Below are positions 8,562 to 17,135 of a stretch of 64,000 bases of DNA, one piece after another; the first letter of the stretch is position 1, and every line of letters begins with the position of its first letter. The notes under the pieces were generated by a model, which was not told where the DNA came from, ran no database searches, and saw only the letters and a list, made by a program, of their open reading frames with translations. Location: assembly GCA_947302485.1 (NCBI GenBank), contig CAMYVO010000001.1, forward strand, positions 1 through 64,000, written 5' to 3'. The position numbers and the translations under genes are program-made. Origin of the DNA: an uncultured Clostridium sp. GTDB lineage: Bacteria > Bacillota > Clostridia > TANB77 > CAG-508.

Positions 8562-9530
8562 TTATTGTAAAGCTTCTTTAAGTACATCAATATTTCTACT
8601 CATTAAACTTACCCATGTTTCTCCATTTATAAAATCATCTAAACTAACATTATGAAGCGTTTGGATTTGAATTGCCCTGCATCCGTTTCCCACTTCATCT
8701 GCTATTGTTTTTGCCACTCTTCCTGGATTTAGTTCTATATATAAAATTACTGGTATATGCTCTTCTTTCACTTTGTTTTCTAAATATGCTATTGTTGCAG
8801 CAGATGGTTCAGTTTCTGTACTACAACCATTAAATGCAGCACTCACCTTTAAATTGTAGTAATTTATAAAGTATTGCATTGGCATTTTATCTGCAAAAAT
8901 TAATCTGTCTCTTAGTTTGTTGTTAACAATATTTTGTATTTTACTATCTACATCTTTTATCTCAGCAATATATTTATCTGCATTTTCTTGATATTTAGCA
9001 CTATTTTCACTATCAATTTCTTCCATAGCTTGTTCTAAAGCATTAATCATTTTTATTGCATTTGAAGGAGATGTCCAAATGTGGTCATCAAATGAACCTT
9101 CTTCTTCCTCTTCCTCAGGTTCTTCTTCAGCCCCATCAATTTCTTCTTCATCAATCTTATCCACAAAGTCAGATATGCAAATTATTTTTGCAGCATTAGT
9201 ATCTAGTGAATCTAAAACTTTTTTAGACCATTTTTCTGATTCTCCTCCAACATATACAAATAAACTAGCATTTTGTATTGTTATTAAATCACCTGCTGTT
9301 GGCTCATAGCTATGTGCATCTTTACCAGGTCCAATTAAAAACTTTACTTCTACATTTTCGTTATCTCCTACAATTGTTCTTAGAAAGTCATAGCTTGCAA
9401 AATTACTTGAAACCAATTGTATTTTTCTACTTGATTGTTTTTTACTATTTCCACCTTTAAATATAACAAATGCTATACCTATTACAATAAGAATAGCTAT
9501 TATAATTAAAATGATTTTTTTTATTTTCAT
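8562..9530 (-). CDS. znuA: Zinc-binding lipoprotein-type periplasmic protein (ZnuA/AdcA family)
   Basis: Extracellular metal-binding component of the importer, 322 residues. An N-terminal hydrophobic helix (about 4-24) serves as anchor or signal; no lipobox cysteine is evident. Metal ligands can be read in GPGKDAHSYEPT (first His) and in FDDHIWTSP (second His). The loop before the second His is poly-acidic (about ten Glu plus Asp) instead of the His-rich loop of many zinc binders. GGAGG precedes the ATG. Confidence 0.9.
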   Translation of the reverse strand: MKIKKIILIIIAILIVIGIAFVIFKGGNSKKQSSRKIQLVSSNFASYDFLRTIVGDNENVEVKFLIGPGKDAHSYEPTAGDLITIQNASLFVYVGGESEKWSKKVLDSLDTNAAKIICISDFVDKIDEEEIDGAEEEPEEEEEEGSFDDHIWTSPSNAIKMINALEQAMEEIDSENSAKYQENADKYIAEIKDVDSKIQNIVNNKLRDRLIFADKMPMQYFINYYNLKVSAAFNGCSTETEPSAATIAYLENKVKEEHIPVILYIELNPGRVAKTIADEVGNGCRAIQIQTLHNVSLDDFINGETWVSLMSRNIDVLKEALQ

Positions 9531-9540
9531 TATATATCCT

Positions 9541-9596
9541 CCGTTTCACGGGTCGTCGATCCGGCCAATGGCACATTAGCCGGGGCCCCTACATTT
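9541..9596. repeat. GC-rich foldback island between zur and znuA
   Basis: About 55 bases of strikingly higher GC than the surroundings, containing the inverted pair CCGGC...GCCGG around an AATGGCACATTA loop, then GGGGCCCC. It lies inside the presumed zur-znu transcript and encodes nothing visible. It may be a small interspersed repeat or a transcript-processing hairpin. Confidence 0.5.
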
Positions 9597-9624
9597 CATT
9601 TGTCAATTCATATTAACTTTCTAT

Positions 9625-10011
9625 TTATGAACATTGATCGCATGTGCCATAAATTATTGTGTTATAATCTAAATTAAATTTATGTTCTTCTTTTATATGC
9701 TGATTAACACTTTCAAATTCCTTGCAATCTAGATGCATTGTTTTTCCACATTTTTTGCATTTTAAATGAAAATGATTTTGGCACTCATTTGTAATATATT
9801 GATAATATTTTGTATGATTTCTTGTTTCAGTTCTAACATTATTATTTTTTTCTAATAGATTAAGAAATCTATAAATAGTAGTTTGACCAACTTCTTGATT
9901 ATTCTTTTTCATATATTCTAGTATATCTTCAACACTTATGAATTTATCTTTATTTTCTATAAGATAATCTTTAATAATTTCCCTTTGTTCAGTTTTATAA
10001 CTATTTTTCAT
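9625..10011 (-). CDS. zur: Fur-family metal regulator, probably Zur
   Basis: A 128-residue Fur-superfamily repressor with an N-terminal winged helix (recognition region VGQTTIYRFLNLL, residues about 40-52) and a C-terminal dimerisation domain. The structural zinc site is visible as CKKCGK and the final CDQCS; the HFHLKC segment supplies regulatory ligands. It is the first gene of the zinc operon and has its own strong promoter with an overlapping palindrome, which points to zinc-responsive autoregulation. PerR or Fur cannot be excluded from sequence alone, but the neighbours favour Zur. Confidence 0.85.
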   Translation of the reverse strand: MKNSYKTEQREIIKDYLIENKDKFISVEDILEYMKKNNQEVGQTTIYRFLNLLEKNNNVRTETRNHTKYYQYITNECQNHFHLKCKKCGKTMHLDCKEFESVNQHIKEEHKFNLDYNTIIYGTCDQCS

Positions 10012-10027
10012 TTACATTCACCTCAAT

Positions 10028-10072
10028 ATGAAAATCGTTTTCAATTTTACTATATATAATTGAAAATGTCAA
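10028..10072 (-). promoter_or_regulatory. zur-znu promoter with overlapping Fur-type operator
   Basis: Read on the minus strand: TTGACA (10072-10067), 17-base spacer, TAAAAT (10049-10044), then the palindrome TGAAAACGATTTTCA (10043-10029) covering the expected transcription start. A second half-like TTTTCAATT lies in the spacer. The placement is that of a repressor site for the regulator encoded just downstream. Confidence 0.72.
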
Positions 10073-10076
10073 TAAC

Positions 10077-10133
10077 ATTATATAAAAAACAAGAGCATTA
10101 TATAAAAAACAAGAGCATTGTTTATGCTCTTGT
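10077..10133 (-). terminator. Tandem 20-bp repeat and hairpin terminator
   Basis: Two exact 20-base copies of ATTATATAAAAAACAAGAGC (10077-10096, 10097-10116); the second forms the arm of the ACAAGAGCAT...ATGCTCTTGT hairpin (10109-10133). On the minus strand the hairpin is followed by TTTTTT and ends the upstream small gene. The duplicated arm allows an alternative partner for the stem. Confidence 0.65.
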
Positions 10134-10149
10134 TTTTTTCGTTTGGGTT

Positions 10150-10368
10150 TTAATGCAATTTCATTAGCAATATTACTGCAATTGGAAAACCAATAATAAT
10201 TAATATTTTCCCAATTCTTTGTTTTTTTAATTGATTGGGAGTTGATTTTTTAGGCACTCCAATATCCCAGTAATAAAGTACAGGAGGCGTATTATCATCA
10301 TGTAATTTTGCTCCGCCTATACACATTACTATAGCAATTACTAAAATAATCCATTCCCATAACGACAT
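10150..10368 (-). CDS. Small two-helix membrane protein, unknown function
   Basis: A 72-residue protein with a hydrophobic N-terminal helix (about 5-20, containing one Cys), a polar middle (about 22-48) rich in Pro and Lys, and a second helix (about 52-69). The ATG has a GGAGAA-type ribosome site. It is flanked by a clear terminator downstream and a 200-base noncoding stretch upstream, so it is probably a single-gene unit. I do not recognise the family. Confidence 0.6.
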   Translation of the reverse strand: MSLWEWIILVIAIVMCIGGAKLHDDNTPPVLYYWDIGVPKKSTPNQLKKQRIGKILIIIGFPIAVILLMKLH

Positions 10369-10577
10369 ATTGTTTTCTCCTTTCTTTTATTGTTGTTTGA
10401 TATATATGTTAAAACCAAAAAGGTCAGAAAAATAAATCTCATACTATACAAGTATAAGATATATAGTAACAATTAGATGATTTACTATATTGTGTATATT
10501 ATAACAGCATTTTACATAAGTTTCAACAATTAGGTATCAAAAAAAGAACATATTGCTATGCTCTTTATTTTACTAAT

Positions 10578-11072
10578 TTATTCACAAAATAATACTGTTT
10601 TATGTTCCTGTAATGATTTTTGTACATCTATTACTCTTTGATTTGATGAACCTCTCCATTTTAGTGTTGGATTGAAAAGTTCGTCTTTATATTGTCCATC
10701 TACTAATACATCTATATATTTTAATGCTTCTTTGTCCTTTAATTCTTCATCAAATTTAAATCCTGACCATACCCAAACATTTTTGTCTGGACATTTTTCT
10801 TTAAATTCTTTTGCAAGTTTAGTAGTTGCCTCAATATTTTTAGGATGCATTGGCTCTCCACCAAGTATTGATAATCCTTTAACATGTCCTTGTTTGCAAA
10901 GGTTAATAACCTCATCTATTGTATCCTGTGTAAATTCTTTTCCACCTTCAAAATCCCATGTTTCCTTATTGAAACAATTTTGGCAATGAAAACTACATCC
11001 TTGCATAAACACAGATACTCTTACTCCAGGTCCATTTGATATATCCATTTTCCTAATCAAATTATAATTCAT
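10578..11072 (-). CDS. nrdG: Anaerobic ribonucleotide reductase activating protein
   Basis: Radical SAM activase that generates the glycyl radical on NrdD. The 4Fe-4S-binding CxxxCxxC is visible as CSFHCQNC (about residues 26-33), followed by the WDFEGG and LSILGGEP segments typical of NrdG. The length of 164 residues fits the short activase family. It starts just after the nrdD stop with a GGTGG ribosome site, so the two are cotranscribed. Confidence 0.95.
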   Translation of the reverse strand: MNYNLIRKMDISNGPGVRVSVFMQGCSFHCQNCFNKETWDFEGGKEFTQDTIDEVINLCKQGHVKGLSILGGEPMHPKNIEATTKLAKEFKEKCPDKNVWVWSGFKFDEELKDKEALKYIDVLVDGQYKDELFNPTLKWRGSSNQRVIDVQKSLQEHKTVLFCE

Positions 11073-11074
11073 AA

Positions 11075-13267
11075 TTAATCTGCCACCTTATTATCTATAT
11101 GTAATACTCTTTCTTTTATTTCTTGTGTCCTTCCTTTATTCCAGAAGTTAGTTCCAATATATCCACATGTACGTCTTGCAACATTTAATGTATTATGGTC
11201 TTTATTTCCACAGTTTGGACAATACCATTCTAGATCCTCATCTATTTGTATTTCTCCTGAATATCCGCATTTTTGACAATAGTCACTCTTAGTATTAAGC
11301 TCTGCATACATAATGTTATCATATATAAATTTAATAATATCTATTACAGCTTCTATATTATTTTGTAAATTAGGTGTCTCAACATATGATATTGCTCCAC
11401 CTGGGCTTAATCTCTGGAATTCACTTTCAAGTTGTAACTTAGAAAATGCATCTATTTCTTCAAATACTGGAACATGATATGAATTTGTTATATATCCTCT
11501 ATCCGTAATTCCTTTAACTGTACCAAATCTCTCTCTTAAACATTTTGCAAATTTATATGTTGTAGATTCAATTGGTGTACCATATACAGAATAATCTATA
11601 TCCTCTTCTTCTTTCCATTTTTTAGCAGCATCATTTAGATGATTCATTACTTTTAATCCAAATTCTTTACCTTCTCCATTGTCAGTATGAGAATGTCCTG
11701 TCATGTATTTAACACACTCATATAATCCTGCATATCCAAGTGAAATAGTTGAATATCCATGACGTAATAATTCATGTATAGATTCACCTTTTTCTAGTCT
11801 TGCAAGAGCTCCATGTTGCCAAAGAATTGGTGCAACATCACTTGTAACATTACTTAATCTATTATGTCTTAATTGTAATGCTTTATGACATAGTTCAAGT
11901 CTCTCATCAAATATCTCCCAGAATTTATCCATATCTTTTTTAGAAGATAAAGCTACATCTGGTAAGTTAATTGTTACAACCCCTTGGTTAAATCTTCCGT
12001 AATATTTACCTTTTCCTGGAACATAGTTTTTTGCTTTTGCAATATTTCCAAGGCTCATTGTTCTATCTGGTGTTAAGAAAGATCTACATCCCATACAAGG
12101 ATAACATTCTCCATCTCCATACTCATTTTTCTTTAATTCTTTCATTACTTTTTCTGATATATAGTCTGGCACCATTCTCTTAGCTGTACACTTAGCAGCA
12201 AGTTCTGTTAAATACCAATATTTACTATCTTCATGAATATTGTCTTCTTCAAGAACATATAGAAGTTTAGGGAATGCTGGAGTAATATATACGCCTTTTT
12301 CATTTTTAAATCCCAGAATTCTTTGTCTTAAAAATTCTTCAATAATCATTGCAAGTTCTTCTTTGTATTCATCAGTTTCTCCTATATACATACTTACTGA
12401 TAAGAAAGGTGCTTGTCCATTTGTATTTGTCATAGAATTAACTTGATAATTAAATGTTTGAACTCCATCTTCAACTTCTTTTCTTGTATCTTGATCTGCA
12501 AACTTTTTACATTCTTCTTCGCTTAAATTTCTCTCTTTATATTTTTTATAATATTTTTCATAGCTAGCTCTTACAAAAGGTGCTAAGTGAGTAAGCGATA
12601 CTGTTGCTCCACCATAGCTTGATGAAGTAACTGCAAGTATTATTTGTGTAGCTATTGTAGCTGCTGTAATAAATCTATGAGGTTTTTCTATCATAACTCC
12701 ATTTATTATAGTTCCATTTTGAAGCATATCATCTAAGTTTATTAACTCGCAATTATGTAATGCATTTTGAGCAAAATAATCTGCATCATGGAAATGTATA
12801 ATTCCTTCATCGTGTGCTTTTACAATATCTTCTGGAAGTAAAAATCTTCTTGTTATATCTGTACTTGTTATACCTGCTAAATAGTCTCTTTGTGTTGTTA
12901 CTACTTCAGCATTTTTGTTAGAATTTTCACTATTCCAGTATTCATTTTCACCTTCTATTAATTCTTTTATACTTTGGTCTGTAGTATTTGCTTTTCTTAC
13001 AAGTTCTCTTGTATATCTATATGTAATATATTTTTTAGCCAATTGATATTTATCGAATTCCATTAATTTTTGTTCAATTATATCTTGTATATCTTCAACT
13101 AAAATTCTTTTTTTATTTAAATCTTCAATATATTTAATAATTTCTTTAATTTCTTGTTCAGAAACTTTATCTTTTCCTTTTACCTCGTTATTTGCTTTTC
13201 CTATTGCTACTCTAATCTTTTCTGGATCATAATCCACTATGTGTCCATCCCTTTTTATGATTTTCAT
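11075..13267 (-). CDS. nrdD: Anaerobic (class III) ribonucleoside-triphosphate reductase
   Basis: Oxygen-sensitive reductase making dNTPs from NTPs. An ATP-cone regulatory domain occupies about residues 1-90 (starting KIIKRDGHIVDYDPEKI). The catalytic barrel includes the CYPCMGCRSF segment, and the C-terminal zinc site has YCQKCGYSG and WYCPNCGN. The glycyl-radical loop is RRTCGYIG, with the radical glycine close to residue 705. The 730-residue length is normal. AAGGAGG precedes the ATG. A divergently oriented Crp/Fnr regulator and an 18-base palindrome lie upstream, suggesting redox or nutrient control. Confidence 0.96.
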   Translation of the reverse strand: MKIIKRDGHIVDYDPEKIRVAIGKANNEVKGKDKVSEQEIKEIIKYIEDLNKKRILVEDIQDIIEQKLMEFDKYQLAKKYITYRYTRELVRKANTTDQSIKELIEGENEYWNSENSNKNAEVVTTQRDYLAGITSTDITRRFLLPEDIVKAHDEGIIHFHDADYFAQNALHNCELINLDDMLQNGTIINGVMIEKPHRFITAATIATQIILAVTSSSYGGATVSLTHLAPFVRASYEKYYKKYKERNLSEEECKKFADQDTRKEVEDGVQTFNYQVNSMTNTNGQAPFLSVSMYIGETDEYKEELAMIIEEFLRQRILGFKNEKGVYITPAFPKLLYVLEEDNIHEDSKYWYLTELAAKCTAKRMVPDYISEKVMKELKKNEYGDGECYPCMGCRSFLTPDRTMSLGNIAKAKNYVPGKGKYYGRFNQGVVTINLPDVALSSKKDMDKFWEIFDERLELCHKALQLRHNRLSNVTSDVAPILWQHGALARLEKGESIHELLRHGYSTISLGYAGLYECVKYMTGHSHTDNGEGKEFGLKVMNHLNDAAKKWKEEEDIDYSVYGTPIESTTYKFAKCLRERFGTVKGITDRGYITNSYHVPVFEEIDAFSKLQLESEFQRLSPGGAISYVETPNLQNNIEAVIDIIKFIYDNIMYAELNTKSDYCQKCGYSGEIQIDEDLEWYCPNCGNKDHNTLNVARRTCGYIGTNFWNKGRTQEIKERVLHIDNKVAD

Positions 13268-13324
13268 TCGTTTGTTCCTCCTTATTTGTTTTTCTTGATT
13301 TTATAAATAAGTAAAATGATATAC

Positions 13325-13342
13325 AAGTTGCACTTGCAACTT
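13325..13342. promoter_or_regulatory. Perfect palindrome in the nrdD / Crp-type regulator divergent promoter region
   Basis: AAGTTGCACTTGCAACTT is an 8-2-8 perfect inverted repeat. It overlaps the likely minus-strand -35 region of nrdD (TTGTAT, 17 bases, TAAAAT) and follows a likely plus-strand promoter (TTGATT, 17 bases, GATATA). It is a good candidate binding site for the Crp/Fnr protein encoded next to it, though the half-sites are not the classical Crp or Fnr consensus. Confidence 0.6.
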
Positions 13343-13378
13343 TTTGCTTTTTTTGATAAAATTTTTTTGGTGATAAAA

Positions 13379-14011
13379 ATGAACGATCCTTTTAATGAAT
13401 TATCAAGGCTTCAAAAAGATAAATTGTCTGTTTTACTAGGGGCTCATATTTATAAATATGGAAAAGAACAAGAAATGCTTCCTACAATAAAAAATGGTAA
13501 TATTATTGGTATAATATTAGATGGAACTGCTCAAGTTATATATACAGAATACAACGGAAATGAAATACTATTAGAAGAATTAACTACTAATAGTGTATTT
13601 GGTAGTAATTTTTCTCCAATAAGTAACGAAAATTGTCAGATAATTTCTAAAGAAAATACAGAAACTCTTGTTATTGATTATGATAAATTGATCAATCCAA
13701 AGAATTTAAAATACAGCTATTTCAATATTTTTTTTAGAAATTTATTTGAAATAATAAATATAAAATTTAAAGAAACTAATGAAAGAATTCAAATATTAGA
13801 AAGAAAACAAATAAGAGATAAGCTTTTAGAGTATTTTGAAATAAGATATAAAAAAAGTGGATCAAGAAATATTTATTTACCTTTTACTTTTAGAGAATTA
13901 GCTGATTACATAGCCGTTAACAGATCGGCTATGTTTAGAGAATTAAAACACTTAAAAGAAGAAGGCTTTATTGAAGTAAAAAATAATAAAATTACATTAT
14001 TATATAAATAA
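13379..14011 (+). CDS. Crp/Fnr family transcription regulator
   Basis: Two-domain regulator of 210 residues from the ATG at 13379 (GGTGATAAAA upstream); an earlier start would run through the operator palindrome. The N-terminal half is a cyclic-nucleotide-binding-type beta barrel (GNIIGIILDGTAQVIY, then EELTTNSVFGSNF). The C-terminal half is a winged helix with recognition region FRELADYIAVNRSAMFRELK. No FeS-type cysteine cluster is visible, so it is not a classical Fnr oxygen sensor. It diverges from nrdDG and probably controls it, itself, or both; the effector is unknown. Confidence 0.85.
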   Translation: MNDPFNELSRLQKDKLSVLLGAHIYKYGKEQEMLPTIKNGNIIGIILDGTAQVIYTEYNGNEILLEELTTNSVFGSNFSPISNENCQIISKENTETLVIDYDKLINPKNLKYSYFNIFFRNLFEIINIKFKETNERIQILERKQIRDKLLEYFEIRYKKSGSRNIYLPFTFRELADYIAVNRSAMFRELKHLKEEGFIEVKNNKITLLYK

Positions 14012-14036
14012 GATGCAATTAGTAGCAAATTGCATC
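14012..14036. terminator. Terminator between the Crp-type regulator and the flavoprotein gene
   Basis: GATGCAATT and AATTGCATC form a 9-base stem closing a 7-base loop, flanked by T-rich sequence on both strands, so it can serve the converging genes on both sides. Confidence 0.65.
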
Positions 14037-14043
14037 TTATTTA

Positions 14044-14667
14044 TTATAATCCATCTACAAAACTTGTAAATGTACCTCTTTCAATCTCTGGCATTCCAAA
14101 TTTTTCTTTTCCTAGTTTAATTGATTTAATCATAAATGCCATGTTTTTACCTAAATTTCTCATGGTTTGTAAGCCTTCTAAATCTTTTTCTACATCTTCT
14201 TGTGAACCTCCATGTACTTCATTCCAATACGAACTTGGAACTATAGGCATATTGGAAATTGTAAAATATTTATTTATTTCATCAAACGCAGATGTACTCC
14301 CCGCTCTTCTAGACGAAATAACGCTTGCACCAACCTTCATTGATTTATCAAATTTCGTACTAAAAAATAGTCTATCTAAAAATGAAATTATAGTTCCATT
14401 TGCATGAGCATAATATACTGGAGTTCCTACTATTATTCCATCCGCTTCTTCAAATTTAGAATTGATTTCATTAACAACATCATCAAATACACATCTTTTT
14501 ATTTCATTGCATTTGCGACATGATATACATCCTCTAATATCTTTGTTACCAATAAAAATGTTTTCTGTCTCTATTCCTTCTTTCTTTAGAGCTTCTTCTG
14601 CTTCTCTCAAAGCTCTTGCTGTGCACCCGTTTTTTCGTGCACTTCCATTTAATAATAAAACCTTCAT
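14044..14667 (-). CDS. Flavodoxin-like NADPH-dependent FMN reductase / iron-sulfur flavoprotein family
   Basis: The 207-residue product has the flavodoxin fold. The phosphate-binding loop LLNGSARKNG is at the N-terminus and GTPVYYAHANG is in the isoalloxazine loop (about 80-90). A CISCRKC segment near residue 48 resembles the compact cysteine motif of the clostridial and archaeal iron-sulfur flavoproteins. The substrate is unknown; the family reduces quinones, nitro compounds or peroxide-linked targets. TTGGAGG lies before the ATG. It is separate from its neighbours. Confidence 0.82.
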   Translation of the reverse strand: MKVLLLNGSARKNGCTARALREAEEALKKEGIETENIFIGNKDIRGCISCRKCNEIKRCVFDDVVNEINSKFEEADGIIVGTPVYYAHANGTIISFLDRLFFSTKFDKSMKVGASVISSRRAGSTSAFDEINKYFTISNMPIVPSSYWNEVHGGSQEDVEKDLEGLQTMRNLGKNMAFMIKSIKLGKEKFGMPEIERGTFTSFVDGL

Positions 14668-14694
14668 ATCAAACCTCCAAAAATATTTTATTAT

Positions 14695-15129
14695 CTATTT
14701 ATTATTTATATTCTTTGCATTTAAATATTTATCTATAAAATGTTTTGTTGGAGAATATAAATTGTCTGGTAAATTATTTAAATCAAACCATTTCCACTCA
14801 TCTTCTTTAGTTGGTTCCATTACTTTTAGTTCACCATCATATTTGTTTGCAATTATATGTATTGTTACAAAATGTCTATCCGAAGCTATATCGTCAGAAA
14901 CACTAAAAATTTCTAAATCAGATACATCCAAATTTGTTTCTTCTTTAACTTCTCTTACAGCTCCTTCAAGAACAGTTTCATTATATTCCTGTTTTCCTCC
15001 AGGAATGGTCCAAGTATCAGGTTCATGTATCCCTCCTGTATCTTTTTTATTTTTACTCCTATGTCCCAAAAGTATTTTGTTTCCATCTTTTATCATTATA
15101 CCTAAGCCAACTTTAATTATTTTCTCCAT
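14695..15129 (-). CDS. Nudix hydrolase
   Basis: A 144-residue Nudix-fold pyrophosphohydrolase. The Nudix box is complete: GGKQEYNETVLEGAVREVKE followed by ET, matching Gx5Ex7REUxEE. Substrate class cannot be read directly; MutT/dGTPase-like and ADP-sugar enzymes share this size. An AGGAG site precedes the ATG. Directly upstream on the same strand is the broken transferase remnant. Confidence 0.88.
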   Translation of the reverse strand: MEKIIKVGLGIMIKDGNKILLGHRSKNKKDTGGIHEPDTWTIPGGKQEYNETVLEGAVREVKEETNLDVSDLEIFSVSDDIASDRHFVTIHIIANKYDGELKVMEPTKEDEWKWFDLNNLPDNLYSPTKHFIDKYLNAKNINNK

Positions 15130-15140
15130 TAATTTTTCTC

Positions 15141-15349
15141 CTAATCATTATTTTTTTCAATTATATTTTTAATAATATCTATTATCTCATTGAAATCTTT
15201 ATACTCATAAATATTATTTGTTATTACTTTTATTGAATTACTTATATTTTTTCCTTGTTTATAAATACAGTATATTTTTTTACCATCATCATAAGCCCAT
15301 CCAGGTTCAATTCCAAAACCTGTTGCAGGCTCACTACATTCTGCAATAA
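15141..15349 (-). pseudogene. C-terminal remnant of a nucleoside 2-deoxyribosyltransferase-like gene
   Basis: An open frame of about 69 codons ending at a TAG (15143-15141) begins IAECSEPATGFGIEPGWA, like the active-site Glu and glycine-rich segment of the deoxyribosyltransferase fold, then continues with KIYCIYKQG. A TAA stop lies just before it in frame and no start codon or ribosome site is present, so the N-terminal half is gone. The assignment rests on a short segment. Confidence 0.5.
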
Positions 15350-15408
15350 ATAATTAGTAAAAACTTAGAATTTAATTTAAAATCTAAGTCTATTTTCTTG
15401 ATATATTT

Positions 15409-15612
15409 TTATTTAACTAAATAACCTAAATTAATAATCTTATCTTTTACAGATTGAATATTTATGTTATCTTCTAAAACTAATACTACTATTCCTTTTT
15501 CATAACTAACCTTAATATCTGTGACTCCATCTATTTTTGAAATAACATTTCTTACTCTATTTTCGCAACCAGAGCACATCATTCCATCAACAGCCAAAGT
15601 AATTTCTTTCAT
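15409..15612 (-). CDS. copZ: CopZ-like heavy-metal-associated domain protein
   Basis: A single 67-residue HMA domain with the metal site MMCSGCENR near residue 11 (MxCxxC). Family members carry Cu(I) to P-type ATPases or repressors, but no copper ATPase lies nearby in this window, so the partner is unknown. GAGG precedes the ATG. It is 16 bases after metK on the same strand and may be read through from it. Confidence 0.88.
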   Translation of the reverse strand: MKEITLAVDGMMCSGCENRVRNVISKIDGVTDIKVSYEKGIVVLVLEDNINIQSVKDKIINLGYLVK

Positions 15613-15628
15613 ATAATTTATCCTCTTT

Positions 15629-16771
15629 TTAAAACGATATTATCTTTTCCCAATTTAAATCTGGTTTTCCAAAATGTCCATAATTTGTTGTTTTTGTATA
15701 AATTGGTTTTTTCAAGTCTAGAAAATTAATTATTCCTCTTGGAGTTAAGTCAAATTTATTTTCTATTTTAGATATAATCTCTTCTTCAGGAATTGTATTT
15801 GTCCCAAAAGTATCAATATATATTGAAACTGGTTTTGCGACTCCAATAGCATATGAAAATTGTATTTCACATTTTCTAGCATATCCATTTGCTACAACAT
15901 TTTTAGCAATAAATCTTGCTATATATGCAGCTGATCTATCAACTTTTGTTGCATCTTTTCCAGAAAAAGCTCCACCACCATGTCTTGCATATCCACCATA
16001 TGTATCTACAATTATTTTTCTTCCTGTTAGTCCACTATCTCCTAGTGGACCACCTATTACAAATCTTCCTGTTGGATTTATATAGTATTTTGTTTTTTCA
16101 TCTAATAATTCTTTTGCAACAATTTCTTTTATTACTTTTTCTTTAATATCTTTTTTTAATACATCTAAATTTACATCTTCATTGTGCTGAGTAGATACTA
16201 CTATTGTATCTATTCTTACTGGCTTTTCATCTTCATATTCAACTGTAACTTGTACTTTTCCATCTGGTCTTAGATAGTCTATTATATTTTTCTTTCTTAC
16301 TTCAGATAATCTTTTTGCAAGTTTATGAGCAAGTAAAATTGGAAGTGGCATTAATTCTTTTGTTTCATCACACGCAAATCCAAACATAATACCTTGGTCT
16401 CCTGCACCTTCAGATTCTATTTCATCTCCCTCTTTTGTTTCTAATGAATTATCAACCCCAAGTGCAATATCAGGAGACTGCTTTGAAATATTTGTCCTGA
16501 TTTTGCATGTTCTATAATCCATATCTATCTTTTCATTATCATACCCTATTTCTTTTATAGCATTTCTTGCAATCTCTTCAATATTAATATCTGCAGTTGT
16601 AGTTATTTCTCCAGTTATAAATATTTCTCCTTTTCCTGCTACAGTCTCGCAAGCCACCCTTGAATTTGGATCTACTTTAAGGCAAGCGTCTAATACACTA
16701 TCTGAAATATAATCACATAGCTTATCCGGATGTCCTTCTGTTACACTTTCTGATGTAAATAATTTTCTCAT
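15629..16771 (-). CDS. metK: S-adenosylmethionine synthetase
   Basis: Forms SAM from methionine and ATP. Signatures include [13 protein letters not shown] at the N-terminus, the [12 protein letters not shown] loop, the [20 protein letters not shown]-loop-like segment and the C-terminal [11 protein letters not shown]. The length of about 380 residues is normal. The first ATG (16783) overlaps its own AAGGA, so I prefer the second ATG at 16771, although its 12-base spacing is long. A SAM-I riboswitch lies upstream, and a 106-base inverted-repeat element sits between the riboswitch terminator and the ribosome site. Confidence 0.95.
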   Translation of the reverse strand: MRKLFTSESVTEGHPDKLCDYISDSVLDACLKVDPNSRVACETVAGKGEIFITGEITTTADINIEEIARNAIKEIGYDNEKIDMDYRTCKIRTNISKQSPDIALGVDNSLETKEGDEIESEGAGDQGIMFGFACDETKELMPLPILLAHKLAKRLSEVRKKNIIDYLRPDGKVQVTVEYEDEKPVRIDTIVVSTQHNEDVNLDVLKKDIKEKVIKEIVAKELLDEKTKYYINPTGRFVIGGPLGDSGLTGRKIIVDTYGGYARHGGGAFSGKDATKVDRSAAYIARFIAKNVVANGYARKCEIQFSYAIGVAKPVSIYIDTFGTNTIPEEEIISKIENKFDLTPRGIINFLDLKKPIYTKTTNYGHFGKPDLNWEKIISF

Positions 16772-16793
16772 TTTAAATTTCATTCCTTTCTCA

Positions 16794-16899
16794 ACTAATT
16801 TGAGACTTTTTGAAAAATAAGCACCTGACAGCCCTCCCGCGCATACGGATTACGCCTTGACCTGGAAGGTATTATTTTGAAAAAAATACTCCAATTAGT
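16794..16899. repeat. 106-bp terminal-inverted-repeat element, copy A
   Basis: Ends are ACTAATTTGAG and CTCCAATTAGT, extended inward by CTTTTTGA / TGAAAAAAAT, so the whole element can fold. A conserved core GCATACGGATT sits in the middle. A copy of identical length lies at 18218-18323. It is noncoding, richer in GC in its middle than its surroundings, and inserted in the metK leader. Confidence 0.75.
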
Positions 16900-16920
16900 A
16901 TTAATATATTTATATATGTA

Positions 16921-17080
16921 CCAAAAAACCTTTGCACTTTAAAGTACAAAGGCTATAATTCAGATTTTTAAAATCATCACTCAAAGTACTTTTATACTTT
17001 GTCGGTATTAGCACCTTATTTTAAATAGGTTGCTGTGGAGTCATAAAGCCGATTCTCTCGTCCACTCTTGATAACATATA
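16921..17080 (-). promoter_or_regulatory. SAM-I (S-box) riboswitch with intrinsic terminator, upstream of metK
   Basis: On the minus strand the aptamer runs from about 17074 to 16974. It begins TTATCAAGAGTGGA and contains ACTCCACAGCAACC and AAGGTGCTAATACC, the conserved S-box core, with P1 closed by TTATCA/TGATGA and a P4 hairpin CAAAGTA...TACTTTG. The expression platform is the strong stem CCTTTGTACTTTAAAGTGCAAAGG-like hairpin (16952-16929) followed by TTTTTT. SAM binding is expected to terminate metK transcription. Confidence 0.92.
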
Positions 17081-17135
17081 TATTTATTAATAATGATTAT
17101 ATAGCTTAAATTGTATTATGTCAATATTTTTCGAG

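Noticed and set aside
10369-10577. Riboswitch in the 209-base gap upstream of the small membrane gene
   Set aside because: Only a short TCATACT...AGTATAAGA stem is visible; no known aptamer core.
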